From: an uncultured Flavobacteriaceae bacterium
Lineage (GTDB): Bacteria; Bacteroidota; Bacteroidia; Flavobacteriales; Flavobacteriaceae
Assembly (NCBI GenBank): GCA_945788155.1
Contig: CALZKX010000350.1
Span: forward strand, 1 to 16,887
Reading direction: 5' to 3'
DNA length: 16,887 bases
Shown here piece by piece: positions 1 to 6,971 of this stretch (position 1 is the stretch's first letter; the number at the start of each line of letters is the position of its first letter). Both the position numbers and the translations under genes were made by a program. Below the pieces are notes generated by a model. That model was not told the origin of the DNA. It did not search any database and saw only the letters and a program-made list of their open reading frames with translations.

Positions 1-593
1 AATCAATTAAGGCATTACATCCTCAAACTATTTCAAACGAACGTAAAGCAGTTTTACAACCGCTAACCGAATTTATTCAGTCAAAAGTTTCGAAAGGTCA
101 AGACATTCGTATCAACTTTATCTGTACGCATAATTCACGAAGAAGTCATTTATCACAAGTTTGGGCACAAACCATAGCAAATTACTTTAACATTAAAAAC
201 GTGTTTTGTTATTCTGGTGGTACAGAAAGCACCACACTTTTCCCAATGGTTGTTGAAACCTTGAAAAACTCCGGTTTTCAGATAAACAATATTTCAGAAA
301 ACGAGAATCCTGTTTATAGCATTAAATATGCTGATAATGAACATCCAATTATCGGGTTTTCAAAAAAATTAGATGATGATTTTAACCCAAAAACTGAATT
401 TGCAGCCATTATGACTTGTGATTCGGCAAATGAAGCTTGTCCATTTGTTCTGGGTGCAGAAAAACGTATCCCAATAACTTTTGAAGACCCAAAAGCGTTT
501 GATGGAACACCACAACAAGAAGAAAAATATAAAGAAAGAAGTCTGCAAATAGCAACCGAATTATTTTACGTTTTCTCTCTAATCAACTCCTAA
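1..593 (+). CDS. arsC: ArsC-like arsenate reductase, low-MW phosphatase fold (5' truncated by window)
   Basis: The reading frame is open from the first complete codon (base 3), so the gene starts before the window; the GTG at 201 is an internal valine, not a start. The family reduces arsenate to arsenite in the cytoplasm using a phosphatase-type cysteine. Visible motifs are the P-loop CTHNSRRS (CX5R; the Cys codon is at 123-125), then TCDSANEACP with two cysteines seven residues apart (codons 417 and 438), then FEDPKAF. This matches the Cys10, Cys82/Cys89 and Asp105 layout known for thioredoxin-coupled ArsC of Staphylococcus plasmid pI258. The stop is 3 bases before the ACR3 start, so the two are co-transcribed, which supports arsenic detoxification. 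Annotation pipelines may call such proteins protein-tyrosine-phosphatase; the cysteine pair favours arsenate reductase. Confidence 0.85.
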   Translation, partial: SIKALHPQTISNERKAVLQPLTEFIQSKVSKGQDIRINFICTHNSRRSHLSQVWAQTIANYFNIKNVFCYSGGTESTTLFPMVVETLKNSGFQINNISENENPVYSIKYADNEHPIIGFSKKLDDDFNPKTEFAAIMTCDSANEACPFVLGAEKRIPITFEDPKAFDGTPQQEEKYKERSLQIATELFYVFSLINS

Positions 594-596
594 AAA

Positions 597-1649
597 ATGG
601 CAATAAAAAAATTAAGTTTTCTCGATAGAAATCTAACGCTTTGGATTTTTGTCGCAATGGCAATAGGTGTTGGAATTGGATATTTTATTCCAACATTTCC
701 TGATATTTTAAATTCACTTAATAGTGGAACAACCAATGTACCTATTGCCATTGGTTTAATATTAATGATGTATCCACCTTTGGCAAAAGTTGATTATTCG
801 CTATTACCCAAAGTGTTTAGAAACACAAAAATCCTTTCCATTTCACTTATTTTAAACTGGATAATTGGCCCCATTTTAATGTTTGTCTTGGCAATTTCAT
901 TTTTGCAAGATTATCCCGAATATATGGTTGGTCTTATATTAATTGGTTTGGCTCGCTGTATCGCTATGGTTTTAGTTTGGAATGACCTTGCCGAAGGAAG
1001 CAGCGAATATGGTGCAGGTCTCGTAGCTTTAAACAGTATATTTCAAGTCTTTGCTTACAGTTTTTATGCTTGGATTTTCATAACCATACTTCCGCCCTAT
1101 TTTGGGTTTGAAGGTGCTATTGTGGATATTTCAATAGGTACCATTGCAGAAAGCGTGGCCATTTATTTAGGTATTCCCTTCGTTATGGGAATATTAAGCA
1201 GATTAATTTTAGTAAAACTAAAAGGCGAAGATTGGTACACAAATAAATTTATCCCGACCATTTCACCATTAACCCTAATCGCATTGCTATTTACGATTGT
1301 GGTTATGTTCTCGCTAAAAGGAGAATTGATTGTGGAAATCCCGATTGATGTGCTAATTATAGCAGTTCCTTTACTTATTTATTTTACGTTAATGTTTATT
1401 ATTGGATTTTTCGTCACCAAAGCAACAGGAGCAGAATATGACAAAACAGCATCAGTGGCTTTTACAGCAGCAGGCAATAATTTTGAATTGGCAATTGCAG
1501 TTGCCATTGCGGTTTTCGGACTGAATTCAGGTCAGGCATTTGCAGGTGTTATTGGCCCTCTGGTTGAAGTTCCTGCATTGATTTTATTGGTTCGAGTGTC
1601 TTTTTGGTTACGGAAAAAATATTACGCAAAAGCGAGTGGAAATGTATAA
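597..1649 (+). CDS. arsB: ACR3-family arsenite efflux transporter
   Basis: This 350-residue inner-membrane protein exports arsenite. About ten hydrophobic segments run through its length, as usual for the ACR3/bile-acid-transporter-like superfamily. The hallmark LARCIAMVLVWNDLA falls at about residues 118-132 and includes Cys121, the TM4 cysteine known to be needed for transport in ACR3 proteins. A second conserved stretch, TAAGNNFELAIAVAIA, lies near residues 290-305. Length is typical. The ATG lies 3 bases after the preceding arsenate-reductase stop, so both are translated from one message: the reductase makes arsenite and this protein removes it. An inverted-repeat element follows the stop directly. 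The symbol arsB is used here in the sense of ACR3 (arsB/acr3), not the unrelated E. coli ArsB family. Confidence 0.93.
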   Translation: MAIKKLSFLDRNLTLWIFVAMAIGVGIGYFIPTFPDILNSLNSGTTNVPIAIGLILMMYPPLAKVDYSLLPKVFRNTKILSISLILNWIIGPILMFVLAISFLQDYPEYMVGLILIGLARCIAMVLVWNDLAEGSSEYGAGLVALNSIFQVFAYSFYAWIFITILPPYFGFEGAIVDISIGTIAESVAIYLGIPFVMGILSRLILVKLKGEDWYTNKFIPTISPLTLIALLFTIVVMFSLKGELIVEIPIDVLIIAVPLLIYFTLMFIIGFFVTKATGAEYDKTASVAFTAAGNNFELAIAVAIAVFGLNSGQAFAGVIGPLVEVPALILLVRVSFWLRKKYYAKASGNV

Positions 1650-1650
1650 A

Positions 1651-1789
1651 AAAGAGGCTGTCTAATAAGTAATTTTTAGTGTCATATTGAGCGCAGTCGA
1701 CATACCTAACATATAGATATTTATGATTCTTCGACTACGCTCAGAATAACAAGTTATAATTTTTCATTAATTTTTTTGGCAGCCTCTTT
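1651..1789. repeat. Inverted-repeat element (possible MITE or IS remnant) after the ACR3 gene
   Basis: AAAGAGGCTG at 1651-1660 is perfectly inverted as CAGCCTCTTT at 1780-1789. Nested inside is a second inverted pair: TTGAGCGCAGTCGA at 1687-1700 faces TCGACTACGCTCAG at 1731-1744, with one mismatch across the GAGCG(C/T)AGTCGA core. No coding potential is seen in the 139 bases. Flanks show no convincing target-site duplication. GAGGCTGTCT-type ends resemble insertion-sequence ends I recall from Bacteroidota, but this was not checked. The outer stem followed by T-rich sequence could also end transcription of the arsenic operon. Confidence 0.6.
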
Positions 1790-1843
1790 GTATTTATTAA
1801 AGCATCTAGCTTATCGAAAGGTTAACGCTTAAAAACCATTCCC

Positions 1844-1851
1844 TATCTTTG
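1844..1851 (+). promoter_or_regulatory. Probable -7 promoter box of the DEAD-box helicase gene
   Basis: TATCTTTG matches the Bacteroidota TAnnTTTG consensus exactly and lies 35 bases before the helicase ATG. The upstream TTTG element is not well preserved at 17-21 bases distance (GTTA near 1821), so the call rests on one box. Confidence 0.45.
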
Positions 1852-1886
1852 GGGTCTTTAACATCATACTAAAATTATAACCATAT

Positions 1887-3128
1887 ATGTCCTTTAAAGA
1901 CTTAAAACTCAACAAACCTTTACTTAGAGCTATTGCCGAATCTGGATATGATAATCCTACGTTAGTGCAAGAAAAAACTATTCCGTTAGTACTTGACAAA
2001 AAGGACGTGGTTACATCAGCGCAAACAGGTACAGGAAAAACTGCTGCTTTTGCATTACCAATTTTGCAATTATTGTTTGATTATCAAGATGCTCCCAAAA
2101 AAGGTAAAAAAATAAAAGCATTAATTATAAGTCCTACAAGAGAGTTGGCCATACAAATTGAGTCAAATTTTAAAAACTATGGTAAATATACCAATTTGCG
2201 TTCGGCAGTTATTTATGGTGGCACTTCCATTGAGCCACAAAAAGATATTTTAAATAAAGGTATTGATATTTTAATTGCTACTCCAGGACGTTTGCTAGAC
2301 TTACACAAGCAGGATTTAGTCAATCTTGATTATGTTCAAATATTAGTGTTGGATGAAGCCGATTTAATGTTGGATTTAGGATTTATTGATGATGTAAAAA
2401 AAATTGAGCGTTTATGTCCCGAAACTAAACAAACCCTTTTGTTTTCGGCAACCATCCCTTACAAAGTAGAGCAATTGGCAAACTCCATTTTAAAAGATTC
2501 CGAGCGCATTGAAGTCTCTCCAAATGCATCAACATCAAAAAATGTAAATCAGGTGTTGTATTATGTGCCAAAACGCAATAAAATTGAATTGTGTTTACAT
2601 CTTTTGCGAAATAACATTAAGGGTCAAATACTCATCTTTAGGCGTACAAAATTTGGTGTCGATAAATTAGAGCAAACACTACTTAAAAACGGTTATAAAG
2701 TTGAAACGATACATGGTGATAAAACACAAAATTTAAGACAGGATGCTTTAAAAAAATTTAAAAACGGTTACGTAAATATCCTCATAGCAACAGACGTGGC
2801 TGCACGTGGTATTGATATTGACGAGTTGGATGCTGTTATTAATTTCGATTTACCAAACGTGCCGGAAACCTATGTGCATCGCATTGGCAGAACTGCGAGA
2901 GCAGGAAATAAAGGTGTTGCTTATTCTTTTTGTTCGGCAGATGAAAAAGCGTATGTAAAAAGCATCCAACAATTGATTCAATTACAATTAGATGTTATTG
3001 AAGACCATCCTTATCCATTAGATCCAAAAGCAAAACCCATTGTACATAAATCTAGAACACCAAAAAGCAAATACAAAAAAGGGCGAAAAAGTGAAGCTTC
3101 TAAAAAGAAAAAGAAGCGTTGGTATTAA
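1887..3128 (+). CDS. DEAD-box ATP-dependent RNA helicase (RhlE-like)
   Basis: This 413-residue cytoplasmic protein should unwind structured RNA using ATP, for example during ribosome assembly or mRNA turnover. The motif series is complete: Q motif around PTLVQEKTIP (24-33), motif I AQTGTGKT (45-52), PTRELA (83-88), GG (111-112), TPGR (132-135), DEAD (156-159), SAT (187-189), ARGID (306-310) and HRIGRTAR (331-338). The tail after residue 370 is short and very basic, ending in a lysine run and RWY, as in RhlE-type helicases where it helps bind RNA. It appears monocistronic: 237 bases upstream hold a repeat and a TATCTTTG promoter box, and the next gene is 125 bases away. The family is certain; the paralogue is not. 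Confidence 0.93.
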   Translation: MSFKDLKLNKPLLRAIAESGYDNPTLVQEKTIPLVLDKKDVVTSAQTGTGKTAAFALPILQLLFDYQDAPKKGKKIKALIISPTRELAIQIESNFKNYGKYTNLRSAVIYGGTSIEPQKDILNKGIDILIATPGRLLDLHKQDLVNLDYVQILVLDEADLMLDLGFIDDVKKIERLCPETKQTLLFSATIPYKVEQLANSILKDSERIEVSPNASTSKNVNQVLYYVPKRNKIELCLHLLRNNIKGQILIFRRTKFGVDKLEQTLLKNGYKVETIHGDKTQNLRQDALKKFKNGYVNILIATDVAARGIDIDELDAVINFDLPNVPETYVHRIGRTARAGNKGVAYSFCSADEKAYVKSIQQLIQLQLDVIEDHPYPLDPKAKPIVHKSRTPKSKYKKGRKSEASKKKKKRWY

Positions 3129-3135
3129 TATTGAC

Positions 3136-3165
3136 TTTGTTCTAAAAAACAGTTAATTTAGTTTG
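3136..3165 (+). promoter_or_regulatory. Possible promoter for the DUF2200-MOSC-MFS genes
   Basis: TTTG at 3136-3139 is followed 18 bases later by TTAGTTTG (3158-3165), one mismatch from TAnnTTTG. It lies about 90 bases before the DUF2200 start, in the only sizeable gap ahead of this three-gene run. The match is weak. Confidence 0.3.
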
Positions 3166-3253
3166 CTGGTGTTAAATTGGTTTCAGTAACAGTGTAAAAA
3201 CTTCAATTTTAGCTGAATTTATTATAACATTATCACCAATTAATTTATATAAA

Positions 3254-3625
3254 ATGAAAGTAACAGTTAAAAAAAATGAACAAGTTGCAAATATGATATT
3301 TGCATCCATTTATCCACTTTACCTCAATAGATTGGAGAAAAATGGTAGAACAAAAGAAGAACTTAACCAAGTAATTCGATGGTTAACTGGTTTTGATGAC
3401 GATGCTTTACAAGCACTTATAGATGAAAAGGCTACTTATAGAACATTTTTTCAAAAAGCTAAAATTCATCCCAATGCACACATGATAAAAGGAGTTGTTT
3501 GTGGTTATCGAATTGAAGACATAGAAGATGAATTCGAATTGTATAAACAATGTAGGCAGATGGAAAAATTGATTGATGAATTAGCAAGAGGACGTAAAAT
3601 GGAAAAAATATTACGTAAAAATTAA
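3254..3625 (+). CDS. DUF2200 family protein
   Basis: This 123-residue soluble protein matches my memory of DUF2200 over its full length: an N-terminal segment with FASIYPLYLNRLEKNGRTKEE, the central IRWLTGFDDDALQALI, then IKGVVCGYRIEDIED and the C-terminal MEKLIDELARGRKMEKILRK. No signal peptide or membrane segment is seen. The biochemical role of the family is unknown. The stop is 6 bases before the MOSC-domain gene, and the MFS gene follows that after one base, so the three probably share a transcript. Nothing in the sequence gives a specific substrate or partner. Confidence 0.85.
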   Translation: MKVTVKKNEQVANMIFASIYPLYLNRLEKNGRTKEELNQVIRWLTGFDDDALQALIDEKATYRTFFQKAKIHPNAHMIKGVVCGYRIEDIEDEFELYKQCRQMEKLIDELARGRKMEKILRKN

Positions 3626-3631
3626 TCGATT

Positions 3632-4267
3632 ATGAAAATAGTCTCTACCAACCTAGCTAAACCAGCTTTTGTAACAATTAATGGCGAACAACAACGTACT
3701 GGTATTTTCAAAAAACCAACTCACCAACCCATTTATTTAGATAAAGAGGAGGTAAAAGGCGACGAAATTTCAAACCGAAAAGTTCATGGTGGTATTTATA
3801 AAGCGTGCTATTTATTTTCGGCAGATCATTATCCGCATTGGCAAAACTTATATCCACATTTAGATTGGCAATATGGTATGTTAGGTGAAAATATTACTGT
3901 TGAAGGCTTAGACGAAACGCAACTATATGTTGGTGATGTTTATAAAGTTGGCAATGCGCTAATACAAGTGACACAACCTAGAGAGCCTTGCACTACATTT
4001 GCTGCCAAAATGGGTTCTTTGGATATTTTAGAGCAATTTATTGCTCATTGTAAACCAGGAACCTATACGCGTGTTTTAAAAGAAGGCAATGTAACGGTTG
4101 GTCACACCTTTAAACTTGTAGAACAACTGGAGCAAAGCATCACTGTTTCACAATTATTCAAATTATTATTTGATAGAGAAAAGAATCAAGAACATTTACG
4201 TTTAGCAATAGAGAATACAGCACTTCCGGAAAAGAAGCGTAAAGAATTAAAACGTTTTTTAAAATAA
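3632..4267 (+). CDS. MOSC domain-containing protein (YiiM-like)
   Basis: This is a 211-residue soluble protein. MOSC domains, found in molybdenum cofactor sulfurases and in YiiM/YuaD-type proteins, handle the molybdenum cofactor and use a conserved cysteine. Visible are KVHGGIYKACY (50-60), the YGMLGENITVEGL block (81-93), GDVYKVGNALIQVTQPREPC (101-120) with the expected Cys120, and the following TTFAAKMG. The last 45 residues (about 165-211) form a charged helical tail like the 3-alpha extension seen in YiiM-type proteins. Related YiiM proteins reduce N-hydroxylated compounds; applying that here is inference. It is packed between DUF2200 (6-base gap) and the MFS transporter (1-base gap). Confidence 0.88.
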   Translation: MKIVSTNLAKPAFVTINGEQQRTGIFKKPTHQPIYLDKEEVKGDEISNRKVHGGIYKACYLFSADHYPHWQNLYPHLDWQYGMLGENITVEGLDETQLYVGDVYKVGNALIQVTQPREPCTTFAAKMGSLDILEQFIAHCKPGTYTRVLKEGNVTVGHTFKLVEQLEQSITVSQLFKLLFDREKNQEHLRLAIENTALPEKKRKELKRFLK

Positions 4268-4268
4268 C

Positions 4269-5486
4269 ATGGCAAACAACATAAAACTAGGTCTCAAAGA
4301 AAACTGGCAGCAATTTACCATTCTGGTAATAGTCAACGCTTTTGTTGGTGGTATGGTTGGTTTGGAACGAAGCATCTTTCCGCAGTTTGCTGAAATTGCG
4401 TTTGGAGTAGCTACAACATCTGCCATTTTATCTTTTATCATTGCTTTTGGTATCACTAAAGCCATAGCTAATTATTTTACAGGTCGATTAGCAAATCGTT
4501 TCGGTCGTAAAAACCTCTTGATTTTTGGTTGGATTATTGCGCTTCCCATCCCTTTTATTTTAATTTATGCAACCCATTGGAATTGGGTGATTTTTGCCAA
4601 TATGTTATTGGGTGTTAGTCAAGGTTTTACATGGAGTAGCACCATCGTCATGAAAATAGATTTGGTTGGCAAAAAAAACCGAGGTCTGGCCATGGGACTA
4701 AACGAATTTGCAGGCTATTTTGCCGTAGGTGTGGTAGCTTACTTAACTGGAGTTATTGCCGATAATTATGGCATAACCCCTTATCCATTTTATTTAGGAA
4801 TTGGCATTGCGGTTATTGGCTTATTAACCTCTATTTTATTGGTGAAAGACACCAGAATGTTTATGCATAAAGAAAGTAAAACTGTAAAAACCGAACAGTT
4901 GTCAAATGTATTTATTGAAACATCTTTTAAGAATAAAACATTGAGCTCCATTACTCAAGCGGGATTGGTTAATAACTTAAACGACGGCATGATTTGGGGC
5001 TTGTTACCAATGATTTTGTTGTCCTTAAATTATTCTACCGAAAATATTGGTATTATTGCAGCCATATACCCAACTATTTGGGGATTGGGACAATTATTTA
5101 CAGGAAAAATGGCAGATCATTATTCTAAAAAAGCCATGTTGTTTTGGGGAATGTTATTGCAAGGTGTTGCTATTCTTTTAATTCCATATAGTGAAGGTTT
5201 TTATGAGTTAGCAACTATTTCTGCTATTTTAGGTTTAGGAACAGCCATTGTATATCCAACATTTTTAGCAGCCATTGCCGATGCTACTTCACCAAACCAG
5301 CGTGCCGAAAGTATTGGGGCGTTTAGATTGTGGCGAGATTTAGGGTATGCCATAGGTGCCATTGTTTCAGGAGTTACCGCTGATGTTCTCGGTATTGAAT
5401 ATGCTATTCTACTTATAGGTTTAATAACTATTCTATCGTCCTTAGTTATTAAAATTCGTATGCCAAAACGTATTGTAGCTTCATAA
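4269..5486 (+). CDS. Major facilitator superfamily (MFS) transporter
   Basis: This is a 405-residue inner-membrane protein with about twelve hydrophobic segments. The MFS signature between helices 2 and 3 is clear: TGRLANRFGRKNL at about residues 71-83. A looser repeat, TGKMADHYSKKAML, follows in the second half. The central loop (about 195-220) is charged. Length is typical for a proton-coupled drug or metabolite exporter or uptake system, but no substrate can be read from sequence. It starts one base after the MOSC gene. Its TAA stop (5484-5486) lies inside the terminal inverted repeat of the MITE-like element that follows, so the element may have set or trimmed the C-terminus (IRMPKRIVAS). 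Confidence 0.88.
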   Translation: MANNIKLGLKENWQQFTILVIVNAFVGGMVGLERSIFPQFAEIAFGVATTSAILSFIIAFGITKAIANYFTGRLANRFGRKNLLIFGWIIALPIPFILIYATHWNWVIFANMLLGVSQGFTWSSTIVMKIDLVGKKNRGLAMGLNEFAGYFAVGVVAYLTGVIADNYGITPYPFYLGIGIAVIGLLTSILLVKDTRMFMHKESKTVKTEQLSNVFIETSFKNKTLSSITQAGLVNNLNDGMIWGLLPMILLSLNYSTENIGIIAAIYPTIWGLGQLFTGKMADHYSKKAMLFWGMLLQGVAILLIPYSEGFYELATISAILGLGTAIVYPTFLAAIADATSPNQRAESIGAFRLWRDLGYAIGAIVSGVTADVLGIEYAILLIGLITILSSLVIKIRMPKRIVAS

Positions 5487-5730
5487 TTAACGTGAGTTCT
5501 ATTTAAGAATTTAATTAACTAATTGAAAATCAATAAATAAAACATTGTTATATATTAATATGTCACCTCGAGCATTACCAAAAACAAAATGTATTTTGTT
5601 TAAAGGTAGCTAGTAAAACTAGTCGAGAGGTTAATTTAAGAAAAAAACAGGGTCTCGACTGCGCTCGACCTGGCAATAATTGTCTTTACAAAAATATAGT
5701 AAGGAAGTTATATAGAACTCACGTTAATTA
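5484..5730. mobile_element. MITE-like element with perfect 19-bp inverted ends
   Basis: TAATTAACGTGAGTTCTAT at 5484-5502 is repeated exactly in inverse at 5712-5730. Because TAATTA is its own reverse complement, this can also be read as 13-bp terminal repeats (ACGTGAGTTCTAT, 5490-5502 and 5712-5724) flanked by a TAATTA target duplication. The interior has no meaningful ORF but holds nested palindromes: CCTCGA/TCGAGAGG arms, TACC/GGTA arms, and a central AAACAAAAT-GT-ATTTTGTTT hairpin (5582-5601). A reverse copy of the dispersed GAGCGCAGTCGA repeat lies at 5655-5666. Size, lack of genes and inverted ends fit a non-autonomous transposable element; transposition itself is inferred. Confidence 0.65.
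5655..5666 (-). repeat. Copy of dispersed GAGCGCAGTCGA repeat
   Basis: TCGACTGCGCTC on the plus strand is the exact reverse complement of the 12-mer also found at 1689-1700 and 6849-6860. It sits inside the MITE-like element. Confidence 0.75.
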
Positions 5731-5797
5731 AAAAAGTGATTATTTTCAGGGTTTGAAAAGTTAAAGCTTTAAAAATTCCGTTTTGGCACTTCAAAAA

Positions 5798-6208
5798 CTA
5801 GAAATTTAATTGTTTATTTAAATAGTACTTCATTAAAGGTATTTGAATAAAGAATACCAGTCCAAAAAAACCAATAGCGTACATCAACGTTTTAGAAAAG
5901 GTAATTCCAGAAAGGGCATTAGTCACTTTGTTATTAGAAATCACACTATAATCTAAAGTATCAATTAAAGTAGAGCTACCTGTATTTACAAACATAACAT
6001 ATACTGAAACACCTATAAGAATTGCTATAATGGCAAACCAACCATACTTTGTAATTAGTGGTCTATAAACTACTGAAGAACCAATTGAAATTGTTTCAAC
6101 TTTCTTCATCACATTAGCTGTAAAATCTATTGATGGCGATTTCAATCCAGACGAGGTCATCGCCTTTTTTGCTAACTTATCTATATGCTGCTCTGTATGT
6201 TCCTTCAT
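5798..6208 (-). CDS. Small two-TM membrane protein, probable anti-sigma factor
   Basis: The ATG at 6208 gives 136 residues; a TTG at 6217 would add three but is less likely. The first 50 residues are polar and helical, followed by a hydrophobic segment at about 56-74, an extracytoplasmic loop, and a second one at about 108-126 with a short basic tail. No zinc-binding anti-sigma motif (HxxxCxxC) is present. The gene overlaps the 3' end of the ECF sigma gene by 32 bases, so translation is probably coupled. A membrane protein overlapping an ECF sigma gene usually holds that sigma factor at the membrane. The anti-sigma role is therefore inferred from context and topology, not from a recognised domain. 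Confidence 0.65.
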   Translation of the reverse strand: MKEHTEQHIDKLAKKAMTSSGLKSPSIDFTANVMKKVETISIGSSVVYRPLITKYGWFAIIAILIGVSVYVMFVNTGSSTLIDTLDYSVISNNKVTNALSGITFSKTLMYAIGFFGLVFFIQIPLMKYYLNKQLNF

Positions 6209-6776
6209 AACTTTCAATAATGTCGTTATCTAATTTACTTTTTAATATGGTCGCCAATTTTTTACGACTTCTAAAAAGCTTCACTTTTACGTTGTTAGGT
6301 TTTAAACCAACAATTTTTGCAATTTCTTCTAACGATAGTTCTTCAAAGTAATATAAAGTTAATAAAAAACTATCTTCACTAGGCAAAAGTGCTAAACAAT
6401 CTTGTATGGCTTGCTCTTTTTCTTTTGCTTCTATTTGGTCCAGAGCATTATCTAAGGTTTTTACTTGATGCTCTGTATATTCATTAATTTCAACAGTATA
6501 TTGTTGTCGTTTATTTTTTTTAAGCCTGTCTAGACAGGTATTATAAGCTACCCTATAAATCCATGTTGAAAACTTTGAGTCGCCTTTAAACTTTTTAAGC
6601 GACTTATATACCTTTATAAAGGTGTCTTGTGCTGCTTCTTCGGCTTCTTCGGTATGCTTCATCATTCGCAAGGCTAAAGTAAATACCAAATCTTTATAAC
6701 GATCCACCAATACCGCAAAAGCATTCGCATCGCCATTCAAAATAGCCTCTATATAAACTTGATCGTTGGTGGTCAT
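6177..6776 (-). CDS. RNA polymerase sigma factor, ECF (sigma-70) family
   Basis: This 199-residue protein directs RNA polymerase to a small regulon. Region 2 spans roughly residues 22-90, with FAVLVDRYKDLVFTLALRM, then EEAEEAAQDTFIKVYKSLKKFKG, and STWIYRVAYNTCLDRLKKNKR (region 2.3/2.4). Region 4 spans roughly 125-178: LLPSEDSFLLTLYYFEELS, EEIAKIVGLKPNNVKVKLFRSRKKL, a helix-turn-helix. There is no long C-terminal extension. The next gene, overlapping by 32 bases, is a two-TM probable anti-sigma protein, and a DUF6249 gene diverges upstream. Both sides of the divergent region carry TGTAACC-N16-(C/A)GTCATA, so this factor probably transcribes itself and the divergent gene. The -10-like box ends only 10 bases before the ATG, implying a very short leader. 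Confidence 0.92.
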   Translation of the reverse strand: MTTNDQVYIEAILNGDANAFAVLVDRYKDLVFTLALRMMKHTEEAEEAAQDTFIKVYKSLKKFKGDSKFSTWIYRVAYNTCLDRLKKNKRQQYTVEINEYTEHQVKTLDNALDQIEAKEKEQAIQDCLALLPSEDSFLLTLYYFEELSLEEIAKIVGLKPNNVKVKLFRSRKKLATILKSKLDNDIIESYEGTYRAAYR

Positions 6777-6782
6777 TTGTAA

Positions 6783-6813
6783 CTATGACTATATAAGTAT
6801 AGGTTTGGTTACA
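6783..6813 (-). promoter_or_regulatory. Putative ECF-type promoter of the sigma gene (autoregulatory)
   Basis: On the minus strand TGTAACC (6813-6807) is followed after exactly 16 bases by AGTCATAG (6790-6783). The divergent promoter at 6899-6930 has the same -35-like heptamer and spacing and a closely similar -10-like box. GTAAC-type -35 and CGTC-type -10 elements are typical of ECF sigma factors. The ATG begins 10 bases after the AGTC. Confidence 0.55.
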
Positions 6814-6840
6814 CTTTTTTGTAAATAAATTAAAAAACTT

Positions 6841-6875
6841 GTCACCTTGAGCGCAGTCGAAAGGCTCAACCTGAC
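6841..6875. repeat. Copy of dispersed GAGCGCAGTCGA repeat in a short imperfect hairpin
   Basis: GAGCGCAGTCGA occupies 6849-6860. The surrounding GTCACCTTGAGC (6841-6852) is nearly inverted by GCTCAACCTGAC (6864-6875), 10 of 12 pairs. It lies between the two divergent ECF-type promoters without overlapping either. Confidence 0.6.
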
Positions 6876-6898
6876 ATAAAAATAAATTTTACTTTTTT

Positions 6899-6930
6899 TG
6901 TAACCAGAATTCAAAAGCTGTCGTCATAAG
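6899..6930 (+). promoter_or_regulatory. Putative ECF-type promoter of the DUF6249 gene
   Basis: TGTAACC at 6899-6905, a 16-base spacer, then CGTC at 6922-6925 within CGTCATAAG. This is the canonical ECF layout and matches the element ahead of the sigma gene. The expected start of transcription is near 6932, giving a leader of about 40 bases. Confidence 0.6.
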
Positions 6931-6971
6931 CTATGAACACATTAAAAATAATCAATTAAAAACAAACAATT

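Noticed and set aside
201..593. A short gene beginning at the GTG at 201
   Set aside because: The same frame is open back to the window edge and encodes the catalytic CX5R loop at 123-146, so 201 is internal.
4259..4465. Minus-strand ORF within the MFS gene
   Set aside because: Antisense to a strongly conserved MFS coding region, with no domain or promoter of its own.
5761..5772. Palindrome TTAAAGCTTTAA as terminator of the sigma/anti-sigma operon
   Set aside because: The stem is almost all A/T with no loop and no convincing U tract, so it is too weak to call.
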